Origin: Burhinus oedicnemus
Lineage: Eukaryota; Chordata; Aves; Charadriiformes; Burhinidae
Assembly (NCBI GenBank): GCA_008921705.1
Contig: VFFE01007878.1
Span: 1,803,893-1,867,892 of the forward strand
Reading direction: 5' to 3'
Length of the DNA stretch: 64,000 bases
Shown: piece after piece, positions 26,311 to 38,845 of the stretch
How the letters are laid out: each line of letters opens with the position of its first letter
How positions within the stretch are numbered: the first letter of the stretch is position 1
Translations under genes and position numbers: made by a program
The notes under the pieces: generated by a model
The model's input: the letters and a program-made list of their open reading frames with translations, nothing else
The model's database searches: none
Told to the model about the DNA's origin: nothing

Positions 26311-26904
26311 ACAATACACATCTAACAGCTTGTACTCATCTGAATACAGAAAACTCCCCAGTTATTAGGATTTTGAAGGTGCATTAGGCAGTAAGCAAAG
26401 ATGCAAGAGTTGCACAGAAGATTGCACCAGGGTGATACTCTGGTGAGGTTAACTTCATTTTTACTCAGGGAAGCAACATGCAAAGGCTCTACATCTATAA
26501 TGCAAAACACTGTCCTTGGGGTATTTTGAAACAGGGATCAAAGTTCAGTTTGACCAAAAAGACTGGAGCAAGCAGTCAAATCCCATTCCAGATGCATATC
26601 CCGACTTCCCAATTCACATATTCAAAAACTTTGAGGTCTGGCTAGTTTCTGCTAACTCACTATGCCATCATGTTTTGCATGACAAGCCACGTTAATCAGC
26701 ATTTATCCACTCAGCTGATCTCAGCACAGTCAAAAGCCTAGTCACTCTCCCACTCTGCAACCAAGGCTGGAGGTGATGAATTCCCTAGCAAGCCCTTCCC
26801 TCCCTCCTCTTCCACCCCAAATTAATGAATACTGAGAACAGCAAACAGAAGCAAAGGGCCTACACTTCAGAATTACCTTTTAACATTTTCATATACTATA
26901 CACC

Positions 26905-28300
26905 AACATAAAGAATCATCATAAAATATTTTAGGTTGGAAAACACCTTTAAGAGCATCAAGTCCAACCATTAACCTAACACTGCCAAGTCCACCACTAA
27001 ACCGTGTCCCTAAGCATCACATCTACATGTCTTTTAAACACGTCCAGGGACAGTGACTCAACCGCTTCCCTGGGCAGCCTCTTCCAATGCCTGACAACCC
27101 TTTCGGTGAAGCAATTTTTCCTAATATCCAACCTAAACCTCCCCAGGTGCAACTTGAGGCCATTTCCTCTTGTTCTATTGCTTGTTACTTGGGAGAAGAG
27201 ACTGACACCCATCTCACTACAACCTTCTCTCAGGTAGTTCTACAGAGTGATAAGGTCTCCCCTCAGCCTCCTTTTCTCCAGGCTAAACAACTCAAGTTCT
27301 CTCAGTTGCTCTTCATAAGGCTTGTGCTCTAGACCCTTAACCAGCTTTGTTGCTCTTCTTTGGATGCCCTCCAGTACCTTAGTGTCCCTCCTGTAGTGAG
27401 GGGCCCAAAACAGAACACAGTATTTGAGGTGCGGCCTCACCAGGGCCAAGCACTGGGGACGATCACCTCCTTAGTCCTGCTGGCTGCGCTATTTCTGATA
27501 CAAGCCAGGATGCTAATGGCCTCCTTGCCCACCTGGGCACACTGCCAGCTTATATTCATTTGGCTGTTGACCAACATACCCAAGTCCTTTCTGCCAGGCA
27601 GCTTTCCAGTCACTATCTGTAAGCCTGTAGCGTTGCATGGGGTTGTTGGGACCCAAGGGCAGGACCCAGCACTTGGCCTTGTTGAACCTCATACCAGTGG
27701 CCTCAGCCCATTGATCCAGCCTGTCCAGATCCCTTTGTAGGGCCATCCTATCCTCAAGCAGATCAACGCTCCTGCCCAACTAGTTGTTGTCTGCAAACTT
27801 ACTGAGGGTGCACTCGATCCCCTCGTCCAGATCATTGATACAGGTATTAAACAGAACTGGCCCCAGTACTCAGCCCTGGGGAACAGCACTTGTGAGTGGC
27901 CGCCAACTGGATTTAACTGCATTCACCACAACTCTTTGGGCCTGGCCATCCAGCTGTTTTTTTGACCAGCGAAGAGTACACCCATCCAAACCACAAGCAG
28001 CCAGATTCTCCAGGAGAATGCTGTGGGAAATGGCATCGAAGGCTTTACTAAAGTCCAGGTAAACAACATCCACAGCCTTTCCCTCATCCACTAAGCAGGT
28101 CACCTTGTCATAGAAACAGATCAGGTTAGTCGAGCAGGACCTGCCTTTCATGAACCCATGCTGACAGGGCCTGGTCACCTGGTTGTCCTATACATGCGTG
28201 ACAGCACTCAAGATGATCTGCTTCATAACCTTCCCCAGCACTGAGGTCACACTGACAGGCCTGTAGTTCCCCAGATCTTCCTTATAGCCCTTATGAAACA
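26905..28300 (-). mobile_element. CR1 LINE, 5'-truncated, about 1.4 kb, older copy (copy 3)
   Basis: This is a minus-strand CR1. The 3' end near 26905-26940 has a degenerate tail and a GGTTGGAAAACACC-type 3' UTR that differs from copy 1. Leftward from about 28300 it encodes part of the reverse transcriptase and the ORF2 C terminus in many short frames. The higher number of stops and frame breaks indicates greater age. The 5' limit near 28300 is approximate. Confidence 0.92.
26997..28178 (-). pseudogene. CR1 ORF2 remnant (copy 3), catalytically dead
   Basis: Frames at 28178-27870, 27922-27689, 27779-27513, 27449-27240 and 27212-26997 together cover the RT palm to the ORF2 C terminus. Motif A is preserved as VVYLDFSKAFD and the upstream QHGFMKGRSC block is clear. 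The catalytic FADD reads FADN, followed after one more Asn by a stop (about 27797-27780), so the second catalytic aspartate is lost. The C-terminal block [20 protein letters not shown] is recognisable at 27212-26997. This is a decayed LINE fragment with no coding potential. Confidence 0.9.
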
Positions 28301-31300
28301 AACACAACTTTTCTACAAACTCATTAGCGTAACACCATCCACATTACCCATGGAAGGTCCAGGTGAAGGGACAGTAGGTTAGGCCACCTCCACACACATA
28401 CTCAGCAGGTGGGCAAACAGCCTCTCTAGAGCACAAATTGCTTTTAGTTACTCTTAATTATGCTCTATCTCATCCTTGCCCCACCACAATGAAGAATGCT
28501 GAGCTGCAAGGCTATAGCATCAGGGAACGGCAAGTAGCGCTCCTCCGTGTGGGGTCAGGAGGGGCGGGGGACAGGGGACAAGGGCAACCCTAGCACCGAC
28601 CATGCCCTCACCCACCAGGGCCCCATCCCCTCACAGTACCTGAACACAACAGACAGAGCCAGGTCATTCAATAGCTCTGGAGGACTCCTCCTAGCAGCAG
28701 AAGACAGGGCTGGAGACAAGGGTTGGAGAAACGCATGCTCAGAGGGAAGGAAGAGGTCTTCAGGCCTGACCTTAAATGGAGCCTCTGGTCACCCGGGTAG
28801 GATGTGTGGGTGGAGGTCCTGGGTGGTGCCTCTTTGGGAAATTAAGGCTCATTAGCATGCTCAAGCCTTGACAGAGAGCAGTCAGATTGGTAACAGGTGG
28901 AAAGCTCACAAGATTACTGCAAAACTGGAGCTTACTCCCCAGTTTATTTTGCACGTGAAAACTACGTGCCATAAGTGCAAACAACAAAAGTTGACACTCT
29001 CTCAAGGTCCCAGGGACAAGCTATTTCCCTTTATTTGCCCTGGCTGGGGAAAGCTGAGGACGCTTAGTCCACAGGCAGCTTCTCCAGCTAGAGCTGGAGT
29101 ATAAACAAGTTAATACAAGACACTGTTGACTTCCTTTCTTTTTCTTTTCAAGAAAATGTATTCTGTTAAAGTGTTCTGAAAGTCACTGAATTTAAAAGCA
29201 ACAGGCGCTTTATACTGGAGCAGTGAAGGGAACAGACTGTGCTCGGTAGACTGGCAGAAATACACTTAGGTGTCTCACGAAGGACACAAGACAAATTCCA
29301 AATAGTACCAAACAGCAAGTTATAGCAGGTGCAAAACTCACGGTCAGTTTCTGTGGTTTATCAAATCTCTGCAGGGAATGAAAAATAAAATTAAACTAAA
29401 AGCTGTGATTTGGTCAAGGTCAAATATTTTTAAATGCATTTTACCACTGTTTAGGATTCTAATGCCTTGTTAAATCATGAGAAAACAATGAGATTACCCT
29501 CAGGATCAGTCGGCTAAGCAAAAGACTGTCACATATTGCCAATTAGCACATATATAAAGGCACCTAGCCATGAAACATTACTGTTTGTAATAATAGATAA
29601 TACTGTCTTCAAATTCCCTAATGAAATTCTCTTTTTGCAGACATGAGCCTCATCAGAGTTATACTGATCCCTTGAGAGACAAAGCTGTTCCATAAATATA
29701 CACTCCATTTACCAACACTGCAACATTTACCAGAAAAAAGTACTGCTGAGGACTACTAAAGTGGACTCTCATTTCACAGTTCCCAGTAGTGCTAATGTAA
29801 TGTTTTAGATTTGTTCTTTGAACCAGATGCTTACAATTTATAAGATGCTACTATTGTCTCCTGGATTAAAACAATCTCTTTTACAAATTGTAATTAAGTT
29901 TCTTCTGAGCTATTATAGTGTCCATGTAATCTATCCTGAAGTATCTCCCACGCTCTCCGAAGTGAGACAACAGCAGCATGAGATGGGTATGTGCAGTGGA
30001 GTTTAATGAGGTTTTAAAATCTGGCTAAAACAGGGAACAGGTTGTTGTCAGCCATAGTCCAGGTAATAAATTATGTTATTTTAAATAAAGGTACTTTCTG
30101 AGCCAGGGTCATTCTATATGGAAAGCATACCTGTCAGAGGAGGCCATAAACAAGTCACATGCTCTTAAGAAATGTATTGCTATTCTCCCTGGGGAAAAGT
30201 AATGTATAGATGCATCCACAGCTTACTTCCATCCCTCTTCATAAGAGACACTTTGGAATATAGAAAGTCCTCATGTTCTTCCAAGTAGCATAGATGGGAC
30301 AGGCTGTGTGACCAGACGCTGTGGATCAGGAGACAATAAATCCTAATAAGCAGCAAGTTCCCATCCCAAACGATTCTGATGGCCACAGGTGGGAAGCAGG
30401 AGAGGCAGGAAAACAGGTAGCAGCCATTTGGTCAGGTAAATCATTGTCTACTTCCCATTTACCTCTCTGGGTGAAGCCCACACGCTCAGCAGGTTTGGAG
30501 CAGAACAGCTGTTACAGAAATCCACCTACAATGAAAACGATGATGAAACATTTATAAAATAACTTCTCCGGGTAACTTAGTAGTTACATAACTGGCAGAA
30601 GTTTTCCAAGGGTGCTGCTCAATCATTATAAACATGGCCATTTTGGAAAAGTCTAGATTAGATAGATTTTAAACTCTCAAATCCTACGGTTCTTTGGGAA
30701 TCAAGAACAGTGTGTTATCTGTCCTGTGGGCACATACGTTAAGAAGCAATGTACCAGCCAGGATGTAAAGTTGGGGATGGCTGCGGGGACAAAGGAAAAT
30801 GCCGAATTCAGGCAGCCAAAAGATAAATGGCTGGGCTGTGAAAAGACAGCGAGGTTACACTGTGAAATAATGAGGAGAGTGTACAGGATACAGAGACTAA
30901 AATTCCTTCTTGCTGGGAAGCCTGTACAAAATCTTCTTGCAGAGACTTCTTCCTCTGTAAGCACAAGGTGCTCTTCTCTGTGAGATGTGTGATGTTGGAT
31001 TTTCTGAGCCTGTGTATCACAAAATCTTACATGTTTTATCAGGAGTATCATGCAAAAAAAGAACCTGGGAATACTACAGCCCTTCCAAAATACTCCCATT
31101 TAGGGGAGACTCCCTCATGCTGGATTAAGTTTTAGGCTATTTTGGAAAGCTCATTTGAGGAGGGATTTGGGTGTGGTATTTCAATACGAATTACACACGA
31201 AAAGAAAAAAAAACAAAAACCCGTATGTTTCCCTCAAGAAATCAGAGGGGTGCGTAGAACTCACACATGCTGGCCTAAGGAAAGGACTTGAGCTTTTCTG

Positions 31301-34175
31301 ATGGCAGATAACAAGATAGATAGGACCAGTATCATCTGCTGCCTACCTATCCGATGGGGATTTTCATGCTTATCAATGGTATGGTAGAAAGCATACACAT
31401 GGGCATGTGCACCTCCATGTGCTCTCAAAAACGCCTTCTGCTGTATACTCTATGCAGCATATTGCCACCATATTAAGATGCTTCACTTCTGGAGTCTTTC
31501 AAGTGGTACTGTCTTCATTTGTTAGGATTTGCACATTTCAGCCAATGATGTGTCACCTCATCAATGGACTCTGCCATGCTGGACTGTGCTTATAGGATTT
31601 AGAACATCTAAATCTTCTGAGTAAAATTTTGCTTGTCCCAAAGCATCAGCAACTTTTATTGCATAGAATTATTCCCGCAGCCCTTAAGAACAATTTTTCT
31701 GAAACCTTAAAACAAAAGCACCTGAGTAATCCTTAAAATCATTAAGTACGAATCCATCCAAAATATTTCCCATCATAATCACTTTTCAGCCAGAGACCAC
31801 ATATTTGTTCATCCATGCCCGAGGCAGCTGACAGGGCAGCTCACCCGTTTCCCTCAGCCCAGGAAGCACTGTCTACCACACCCAGGGTTTCTTACAGGTC
31901 AAAGCTTTTTCTTTCAATTATAAACCTTGGGCAAAATGACAAACAAAACAGTTCTTCACTTAGTTTGTGCTACCACCCCGCCTCTGCAGCTCCTTCCTTT
32001 CAGTTCCTCTGTTCCGGGACTATTGCAGGACATTGCCTGAAAGTTTGATAGGGACCACCTGGACATGTTTCAGACAGGTTTGATAACTCTATGGGGCTGA
32101 CTGGCCAGAGGTTTCTCCAGCCTGTACAAAGACCTGCCTTCTGTGGTGAGAAAACTCTCTGTTTGGTGCAGAATACTCATCTTTCTGTAGACTGGACTCT
32201 CATGGCTTTCAGGCTTCAGAACTTTGTCTGGTGGCTTGCAAAACTGAGGAAGAAAAGCTTTCCCCACACCTACACAGATGTCCTGATGCCCCTCAAACCC
32301 TTATACCTCTCTGAGAGACATCAAACCTGGCACTCTATAAGCTGGATTAATGACAGAGCCAAAAGCTGTTCCTATGTGCCTGTCTGAGGACTCTTATGGC
32401 AGATTTTTTGACAGATTTGGGAGCAAGAACAGGGCGTGTGTCACCTGCCTGGATCAGCTAGCTATATTTTCCTTTCTTGCCATTTTGTAGACCATCGCTG
32501 TCAGTGAAATGTTCCCATTTCATTCTCTCCTTGTAGTGAACATCAATAATTTCAGTGTGCCAAAGTGCTTTATTTAACTTACAAGGCTCTTCTTATGGAG
32601 CAATGGGTAAGAAAACATTGATGAATAATATATAAAAGGTCAGACCATGCAGTTAGTATTTTGCCATAAAATTTAGTAGGATAGATTTTTTTTTTTAAAT
32701 AAAAATCTAGCACTGACAGCATTTTATTTTGTCCTTTTCTGGGACAAAAGAAACGGTTTAATGTTTGGTCCCCCTGGAACCCTTTGGCTTTCTCCCTCAT
32801 CCTAGCTACCAGCACCTGCTTCCAGAACTGTCCATGAAAGCAGGAAACATCAGAAAGGTTTTCTGATCCTCTTCTCAGCTATGCCACTGAACCTCCTGGT
32901 TATGTAAATAAAAATCTCCAGATAAGGAAACCAGCCTAAATAAATAATTGGCTTAAGTTAAAGGTGACATCTTCAGGGAAGGCCTGCAGCTTTGCCTTTC
33001 CAGTCAGGCAAACGGGATGCTGTGGTCAGCTCTAGCAGTGGCTGCTGCGTAGCTTGGCCAAAGCACTTCCATTACTGTGCCTCCATTTCCCCTCCCACCC
33101 ATCTGTCTTCTCTGTTCAGGGTATAGATTCATTGAGTAAGGGACTCTCTGCATGCGTTAGCACAGGACCTGGACAAAAAGAGCTCTGGTCTTTCAAATAG
33201 AAACATGCTAAGAAATAAGAAATATATGGCAGGAGTCTTACTTTGAATTCACTATCATTTGGAAGTGAGTCTTACCATAACCTCAGCATCAGCTGCACTG
33301 CTCTTATTTTCTTTGTATCTGTTAAAAATGAACATGAAACCATCAAAGGGCAGATTGCTGTACTAACTCTGTAATATAGCAAGGCACTACAAATGTCCCC
33401 TCCCCAAAAAATATTGCAATATTCTATGTACATAAAATAATTTTTCATAAGATAAAAGTTGATTTTTCTTGGACTGCGAGACCAGGACAATACCAAGATT
33501 GTCCACTTCTGGCTCACAAGTGACAAAAGCACAGTGTCTGAATTGAGGTTGGTTTTTTTTTTGAGTAAATTAACATTCTGAATTAGATTTTTATGAACCA
33601 TGAATATGAGCATTGACAAAAAGAACCTTCATAGCTCTGCACTTTCCCTGACTTTACTCTTTATTCCCAAAGCTGCTTGTGACAGCTTATTCATTCCCAG
33701 AGATTGTTTATTCCTGGTAAAAAGAGCACACCCAACCCAGTGCAGCGATACATGCAGATAAGTAGTTTTCAACCCAGGAGGGTGGGGAATTACTTCTAGA
33801 GGACCAAAAAGGGATAACACAAAAAGCAGTTTCATATGCACTGATCTAAAATATGCGTAATTTCTGAAAAGATCCTCATTGTGACTGGAAAAACCTAGGG
33901 GCTCAACAATGTTAAAAATACTGAAAAATTCTGACATAGACCAAACAGTATTTTTGATACATACAAAACAGATCTTCGATAAGAACATCAGGTATATCTG
34001 CTAAACAGAAAATCTGGGGCTACTAATATGCCTAACTATGTGTCTCGAAGCCAAGGCCATCAAATAAAGATACTCAAAGAAAATCTGGCCACATGGTGAC
34101 TTTAACTTGGCAGCTTCCTTTTGTACTGTTACGGTGTGTAGTTTACAAAGTCACTGGTGTCCTCACAGTTTGACA

Positions 34176-34328
34176 ATGGCTGAGGCAAGGAGTTTAGCCC
34201 AGCAAAGTACAGAGCCATTGACCACAGAAGAAAAACCCTCCTCGATTTCAAATCAGCCGGATGATGACATAAGACCAGAAACACCAAGTGAAGAGTGTCA
34301 GCCTAGTATGCCTGATCAGCCAAGCTAG
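34176..34328 (+). CDS. Unassigned small acidic ORF, possible exon
   Basis: I do not recognise this protein. A 50-codon frame starts at an ATG in a good Kozak context (GACAATGGC) and ends at TAG. By my count the product has 11 acidic and 3 basic residues, 8 Pro and 8 Ser, and few hydrophobics, so it would be disordered; it ends PSMPDQPS. The frame is open upstream to another ATG at 34107. Eight bases before the inner ATG is TGGTGTCCTCACAG, which resembles a splice acceptor (last base 34168). No clear donor follows, although GTATGC occurs at about 34307. It could be a terminal exon of an unannotated transcript, a decayed gene fragment, or chance. No neighbouring exon supports it. Confidence 0.2.
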   Translation: MAEARSLAQQSTEPLTTEEKPSSISNQPDDDIRPETPSEECQPSMPDQPS

Positions 34329-34668
34329 TATTCTCACCAGAAGATAAGAAGTGCTATCGCTGAAGCTTGAGTTGCTGACTGTACATCATTCCTCCCTTCT
34401 TCCTGTGCCAGAAAGCTGTCCATATTATGTAAAAGACCTTGTTTCTTGGGTTGCTTATAGTCATATAGGTGAGGAGTCCCGAACAATCTCCCATCAAGTC
34501 AGCAACTTGGTAGGAAGCAGACAGCATAATTTGCCAGATTTGGAAATGCAGTGAGGACTGTGTCAGGAGACCTCAGTGCATGCTGATGAGGCCTTGTGCT
34601 GCTATCTAGCCGTTAGTAGTTGAATCCCTTGTTTCATCTTCCACAGTGGAGGAATATAGAGGAAATTT

Positions 34669-34684
34669 TCTCTCTCTCTCTCTC
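34669..34684. repeat. (TC)8 microsatellite
   Basis: Eight uninterrupted TC dinucleotides on the plus strand. Confidence 0.9.
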
Positions 34685-37262
34685 GTTCACACAGTCCCTC
34701 TTAAATTATTACAATGCAGATTCATTATCTGAATCAAAGGCTATACACATTATACTTTGGCTAAAACTAAACCCTCTAAGAGTGTTTGGGCAACAGCAAC
34801 AAAGCGTCCTCACGCTTGAGTGCAGATTTACTCTATGCCAAGAAATTTGTCTCAGTGTACGATGAAACTGGTGCACATTGCACAGGGTGACCTGCTTGCT
34901 GTCCTTCACATATGGTAGAGAACACAAGCCGGGCTATGGAAGTGTTGTGGTATATTGCTTTTTCTGCGCCATTTTATGACTTAACAATCATTACTTGGAA
35001 ATGAGATTGAAAAAATTCAATTATTAATGAGTAATCTTGGCATACGGCCCTCAAATCAATTCAAAGAACACTTTACAACATGCCCTCTGTCTCAAGTCAA
35101 GAAGTGACCCACCCCTAGCACAGAATTCAACATCCAAATATCTCCTTCTGCTTTTCTGTTTGTGATGAATTAGCTGGCTGAAGTCTATATCATTTATAAT
35201 ATTCATTCCCAAATTTGTCCCTCATGTCTGCCAGCCCAGGTTGGTTCAACTTGCTCTTGACACTCATGATAATTGGAGTCACCTAAAACAAAAACTCTGC
35301 ACACCCCTAATAACCAGAGTGGCAATAACCAGCTGAGACCTATAAAACCCTCTGGTAGTTGCTACATGCATATCCAACCATCTAACACAATACGTGCCGG
35401 TATTACATTTAGATCCCTTAACACTGGTTTTCCATCAGAGAAATTATGACCAATACATTGGGATCTTTTATACGGCAACAACTATTACTAAATTTAATTA
35501 CTTCATCTAATAGCCAAAGAAGCCTTGTCTTCCAAGTGGTTTCCTTGTGGTTGTCAGGCTATTAGCCTCTTTAGCTGTGAAAGAAATTCAAAAGCACTGT
35601 TCACTTAGGAAGGATCTCATTTCACATCTGTGGAATGTGGAGAATTTCTGAAAGGAGGAAAAGTATTAAGCACAGATGTTCTTCCATTTATTATCCTCAA
35701 GACAATGCATATAATATATTAGTCAGGTTTGGAAAACTTCTTGCCAACTGTTGATCTACAAGAGAAACCTGCAAATAATTTAGTGAGGATTGGTTACAGG
35801 ACTGTCTATAGTCAATCTGTCACACACTAACATCTGTTTGAAGAACTGTTGATAAACATTGGTATACGAAGGTAAGGGTTAATTTATGCCTGCCTCTGCA
35901 AAATGTGGTTATGGACTAAGAACAAAGACTTTCTTGTCACCATGCTTACGCCCATAGGGTGTAAGGATCCCTATCTCAGGATACGATTCAGGGATAGACC
36001 TCTACTAGCTGAGCTAGATAATTAGGGACACAGTGAAGGACTTTGGTCTGTAAAGCCCCATGGAACAAGGAGCCCTATATCAAGTATGCTAACACCAGTA
36101 CCTCATGATGGAGCAAGAGAGTTTGGGATGTCAGAGTTGGAGTGAAAGCAGCTGAGACCCAACAGAGGGAGGAAGCTCAGAGGATGGAGTGGTCTTATCC
36201 CACTAATAATCCTTTACTTAAAAGGTAGTCATCTTAAGTAGGACTCCTCATTCAACAATGAGATGGATTGGAGAGGGAAGGAGGAAGGTCTAGGCCCACC
36301 TACATATTGAAGGACTCACTTGTGCAACTTGTCCAAGGACTGGTTGCTGTGAAATACACAAATGATCTGGGATAATGAGATGAGAACCCAAGACTCTTCA
36401 CATGTTGAAGCTCTACTCTATAGGCTATAAAGTCACACATCTCATCTGGGCCAATGAATCTGGCATTATTAGTTTTATTTTGCTCAGAGGCAAATTAAAG
36501 CGAAACAAAACATGAAGACCTATAGCATGGGCTCTAGGATGCTTTTCAGAGATGCAACATTTTGACCTTGGATTCCCCTCAGTATAGGAAGAAGCAAAGG
36601 CATCCTCTCACTTGGTGAATAATCTGACTAGGACGCTATTATGGAAATTAAGGACTTTTTCTCTTCCTCCAGTTATGTTTTAAAAGGCAGTGGCGGCTGT
36701 GATTTCATTTTGTGAGGAACCTAATCCTTTCAGTGTGTATCAGGCATTTTCTGAGAATGCCTACAACTGGGTAAAACCACTAGTGGGGCTTTTTATTGTT
36801 TGGGATTTTTTGGATTTTTTTGAGGGAATCACCATTTATGGGAGTAGGTACCACCACTGATGGTAAAACCTGCCAGCCCCATTCAGACTTTGAACTGGCT
36901 TGCACAGACGACTGTTATGCTCCATTTTGGGGACCTCTATGCTACAAGCTCAACTGTTCCTGAGGACATCGGGGAACTGTTTAAAGATCCTGATGTGTTT
37001 CACTTCCATACTAACAGCTGGGTTGCTCGGTCCTGTGAAGATTAAGGTGAAATGTTCAGATGTACAGCCCTAGGCACCTGGAGAACTTAACACCAAGCAG
37101 GAAAGCTCCTAGGGAGGTCAGGCACCTCCAGAGTCTAGTAGCAGCTTAGCCAGCTTTTTCAGAGTGCTTTTGAATGGAGGTTCTTAAGCTGTTTAATGGC
37201 CGTTGCCACTGCACTGCTTACTGGTAGCAGTAGCAGACAGATGTCTTTTGTAGATTATTATT

Positions 37263-37276
37263 AAAAAAAAAAAAAA
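37263..37276. repeat. Poly(A) tract, 14 bp
   Basis: A run of 14 A on the plus strand. Confidence 0.9.
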
Positions 37277-37603
37277 GATGGAAAATACGTCATGCCAGTT
37301 TTCTCAGAAGTTCTTTCCAAGTTTCTGAAGTGCACAGCAGTTGGCATGAGCATTACCACCTGTAACTTCTTTCTCATTATGCCAACAGTGGGAATGAAAG
37401 CACAGACTACAGTCTCAAAGCCCCTCAAATGAAAGGACTTCATCCATTAACTTGGATCAGTGGTCATCCTTGGTAGATTAGCCACAAGAGGAGCTGTGTA
37501 ACATGCTTTAGTGGTACATCAGCCAGACAGAGTCTGCTCACAGCATAGCAGCATGTAAATGGAGAAACCAGACTAATACTGACAATAGCTATTACTGCCC
37601 TCA

Positions 37604-37655
37604 GGGAGGATAGTCCTGACTTGTGCTTAGGGAGGATAGTCCTGACTTGTGCTTA
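37604..37655. repeat. Perfect 2 x 26 bp tandem duplication
   Basis: The 26-bp unit beginning GGGAGGATAGTCC and ending TTGTGCTTA occurs twice with no mismatch (37604-37629, 37630-37655). The complete identity implies a recent duplication, so copy number may vary in the species. Confidence 0.95.
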
Positions 37656-38807
37656 GGCAGGAAAGGATTACCATGACAGTGTGGTTGTGCCAGGACAAAA
37701 TGCTTTCCCCATCGTTCTTAAGGTGTGGAAGGCCAGTTCTGTATCCCAGCCCTGCAAAGTCCATTACATCGGGTATTGGTTTTATCAAATTCATGATGCC
37801 TTTGTTGCCACCACTCCAGTCATATAGTGGTGGCTCTCAAGTCACCAATGCACGGCTGTAGCGAGGAATTCTGTATCTCAGGAGATGCATCTGCTACCCA
37901 TTCCTAGGCAGTCATCTGATGCCGCTAGATTATATAATGAATTTAAATCTGCCAAGAATGAACAAGAATGCTATAACAAAAGTAGAAACCTGTTTCACAT
38001 ACTAGATCAAAACAGGCACAAATGATGGAAAGAAACTGTTTCTAAACTGAACTTCACACATTCCAGTTGTGAAGCTTGGCAGACTGTCAAGAGACTGAGT
38101 GGAGACTCTGGTCTGGGAAAAGGGAGTACCCTGTCACAGCAAACTCCACAGCATCACAGCTGGTGGCCAATGGCACAGACCCCTAATTCAAATAAGGCTT
38201 TCAGTCATGCATTAAAAATGACGGTTTCTGAGATGGCAGATTCCAAATGTCAGCAGGAACCTGATGGCTTCTTTCACTTGCCTGAACTCAGACTCGCTCT
38301 TCATCAACAGCACATGACTTTTGGGTCCAGCAGTTAAACAATCAGCAAAAGCTGATACGCTGTGATTTATGAACCATTATGTTCCACACTGCAGATCCCA
38401 AGCATGCAAGGACGGACAAGGATTATAGCTATTCCTGAGGCAAGGAAAACAGTGACAAACAAGAGGAGCTTCTGACCTGCTTCTTGGCTGTGCACTGCCC
38501 CACAACTTTATGGGGAGGCTAATTCTTATGTGGAACAAGGCTCCACGCTGCTCCAGAGGGGATGGTGTTTGATGAAAGATGTGAAGAGTAAATCCTTAGC
38601 TGGGAAAAAAGTAGTTGGTGCTGTACTTGCTCATCTCATATCAGTTTAGGATATCACGTAGTATGAGTAACTGACTGCAATCTACTTATTTTCCATCAGC
38701 TTCTCCTAGAACAGATGCACGAGTGATGCTTCATTCTGCAAACTGAGTAAGATGCACTATATAGGGGCCTCCTGCACATTTTACCTTCACTCCCAAATTC
38801 TTGGATG

Positions 38808-38845
38808 TCTATATATGTATATATTTATCTGTATATCTATATGCA
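38808..38845. repeat. TA-rich simple sequence
   Basis: Degenerate TATATGTATATATTTATC-type sequence, an impure TA/TATG microsatellite. Confidence 0.7.

Larger units (their letters stand above)
16891..26904. other. Intergenic sequence, left part
   Basis: No exon or transposon is recognised. Features seen are a purine-rich plus-strand stretch at about 18265-18385 that includes a G8 run, a C9 run at 19097-19105, a near-perfect 28-bp palindrome at 21226-21253, a short CTT repeat at 21316-21330, a poly(A) run at 22523-22538 and an A/C-rich tract at 26202-26310. The remaining ORFs are short and unremarkable. Confidence 0.5.

Noticed and set aside
30701..31099. 132-codon minus-strand ORF
   Set aside because: Hydrophobic, Ser/Phe/Cys-rich translation of T-rich sequence, without motif or splice context.
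33629..33988. 119-codon minus-strand ORF with a stretch resembling repeat-derived peptide
   Set aside because: I could not tie it to any CR1 or LTR consensus. Length is within chance expectation.
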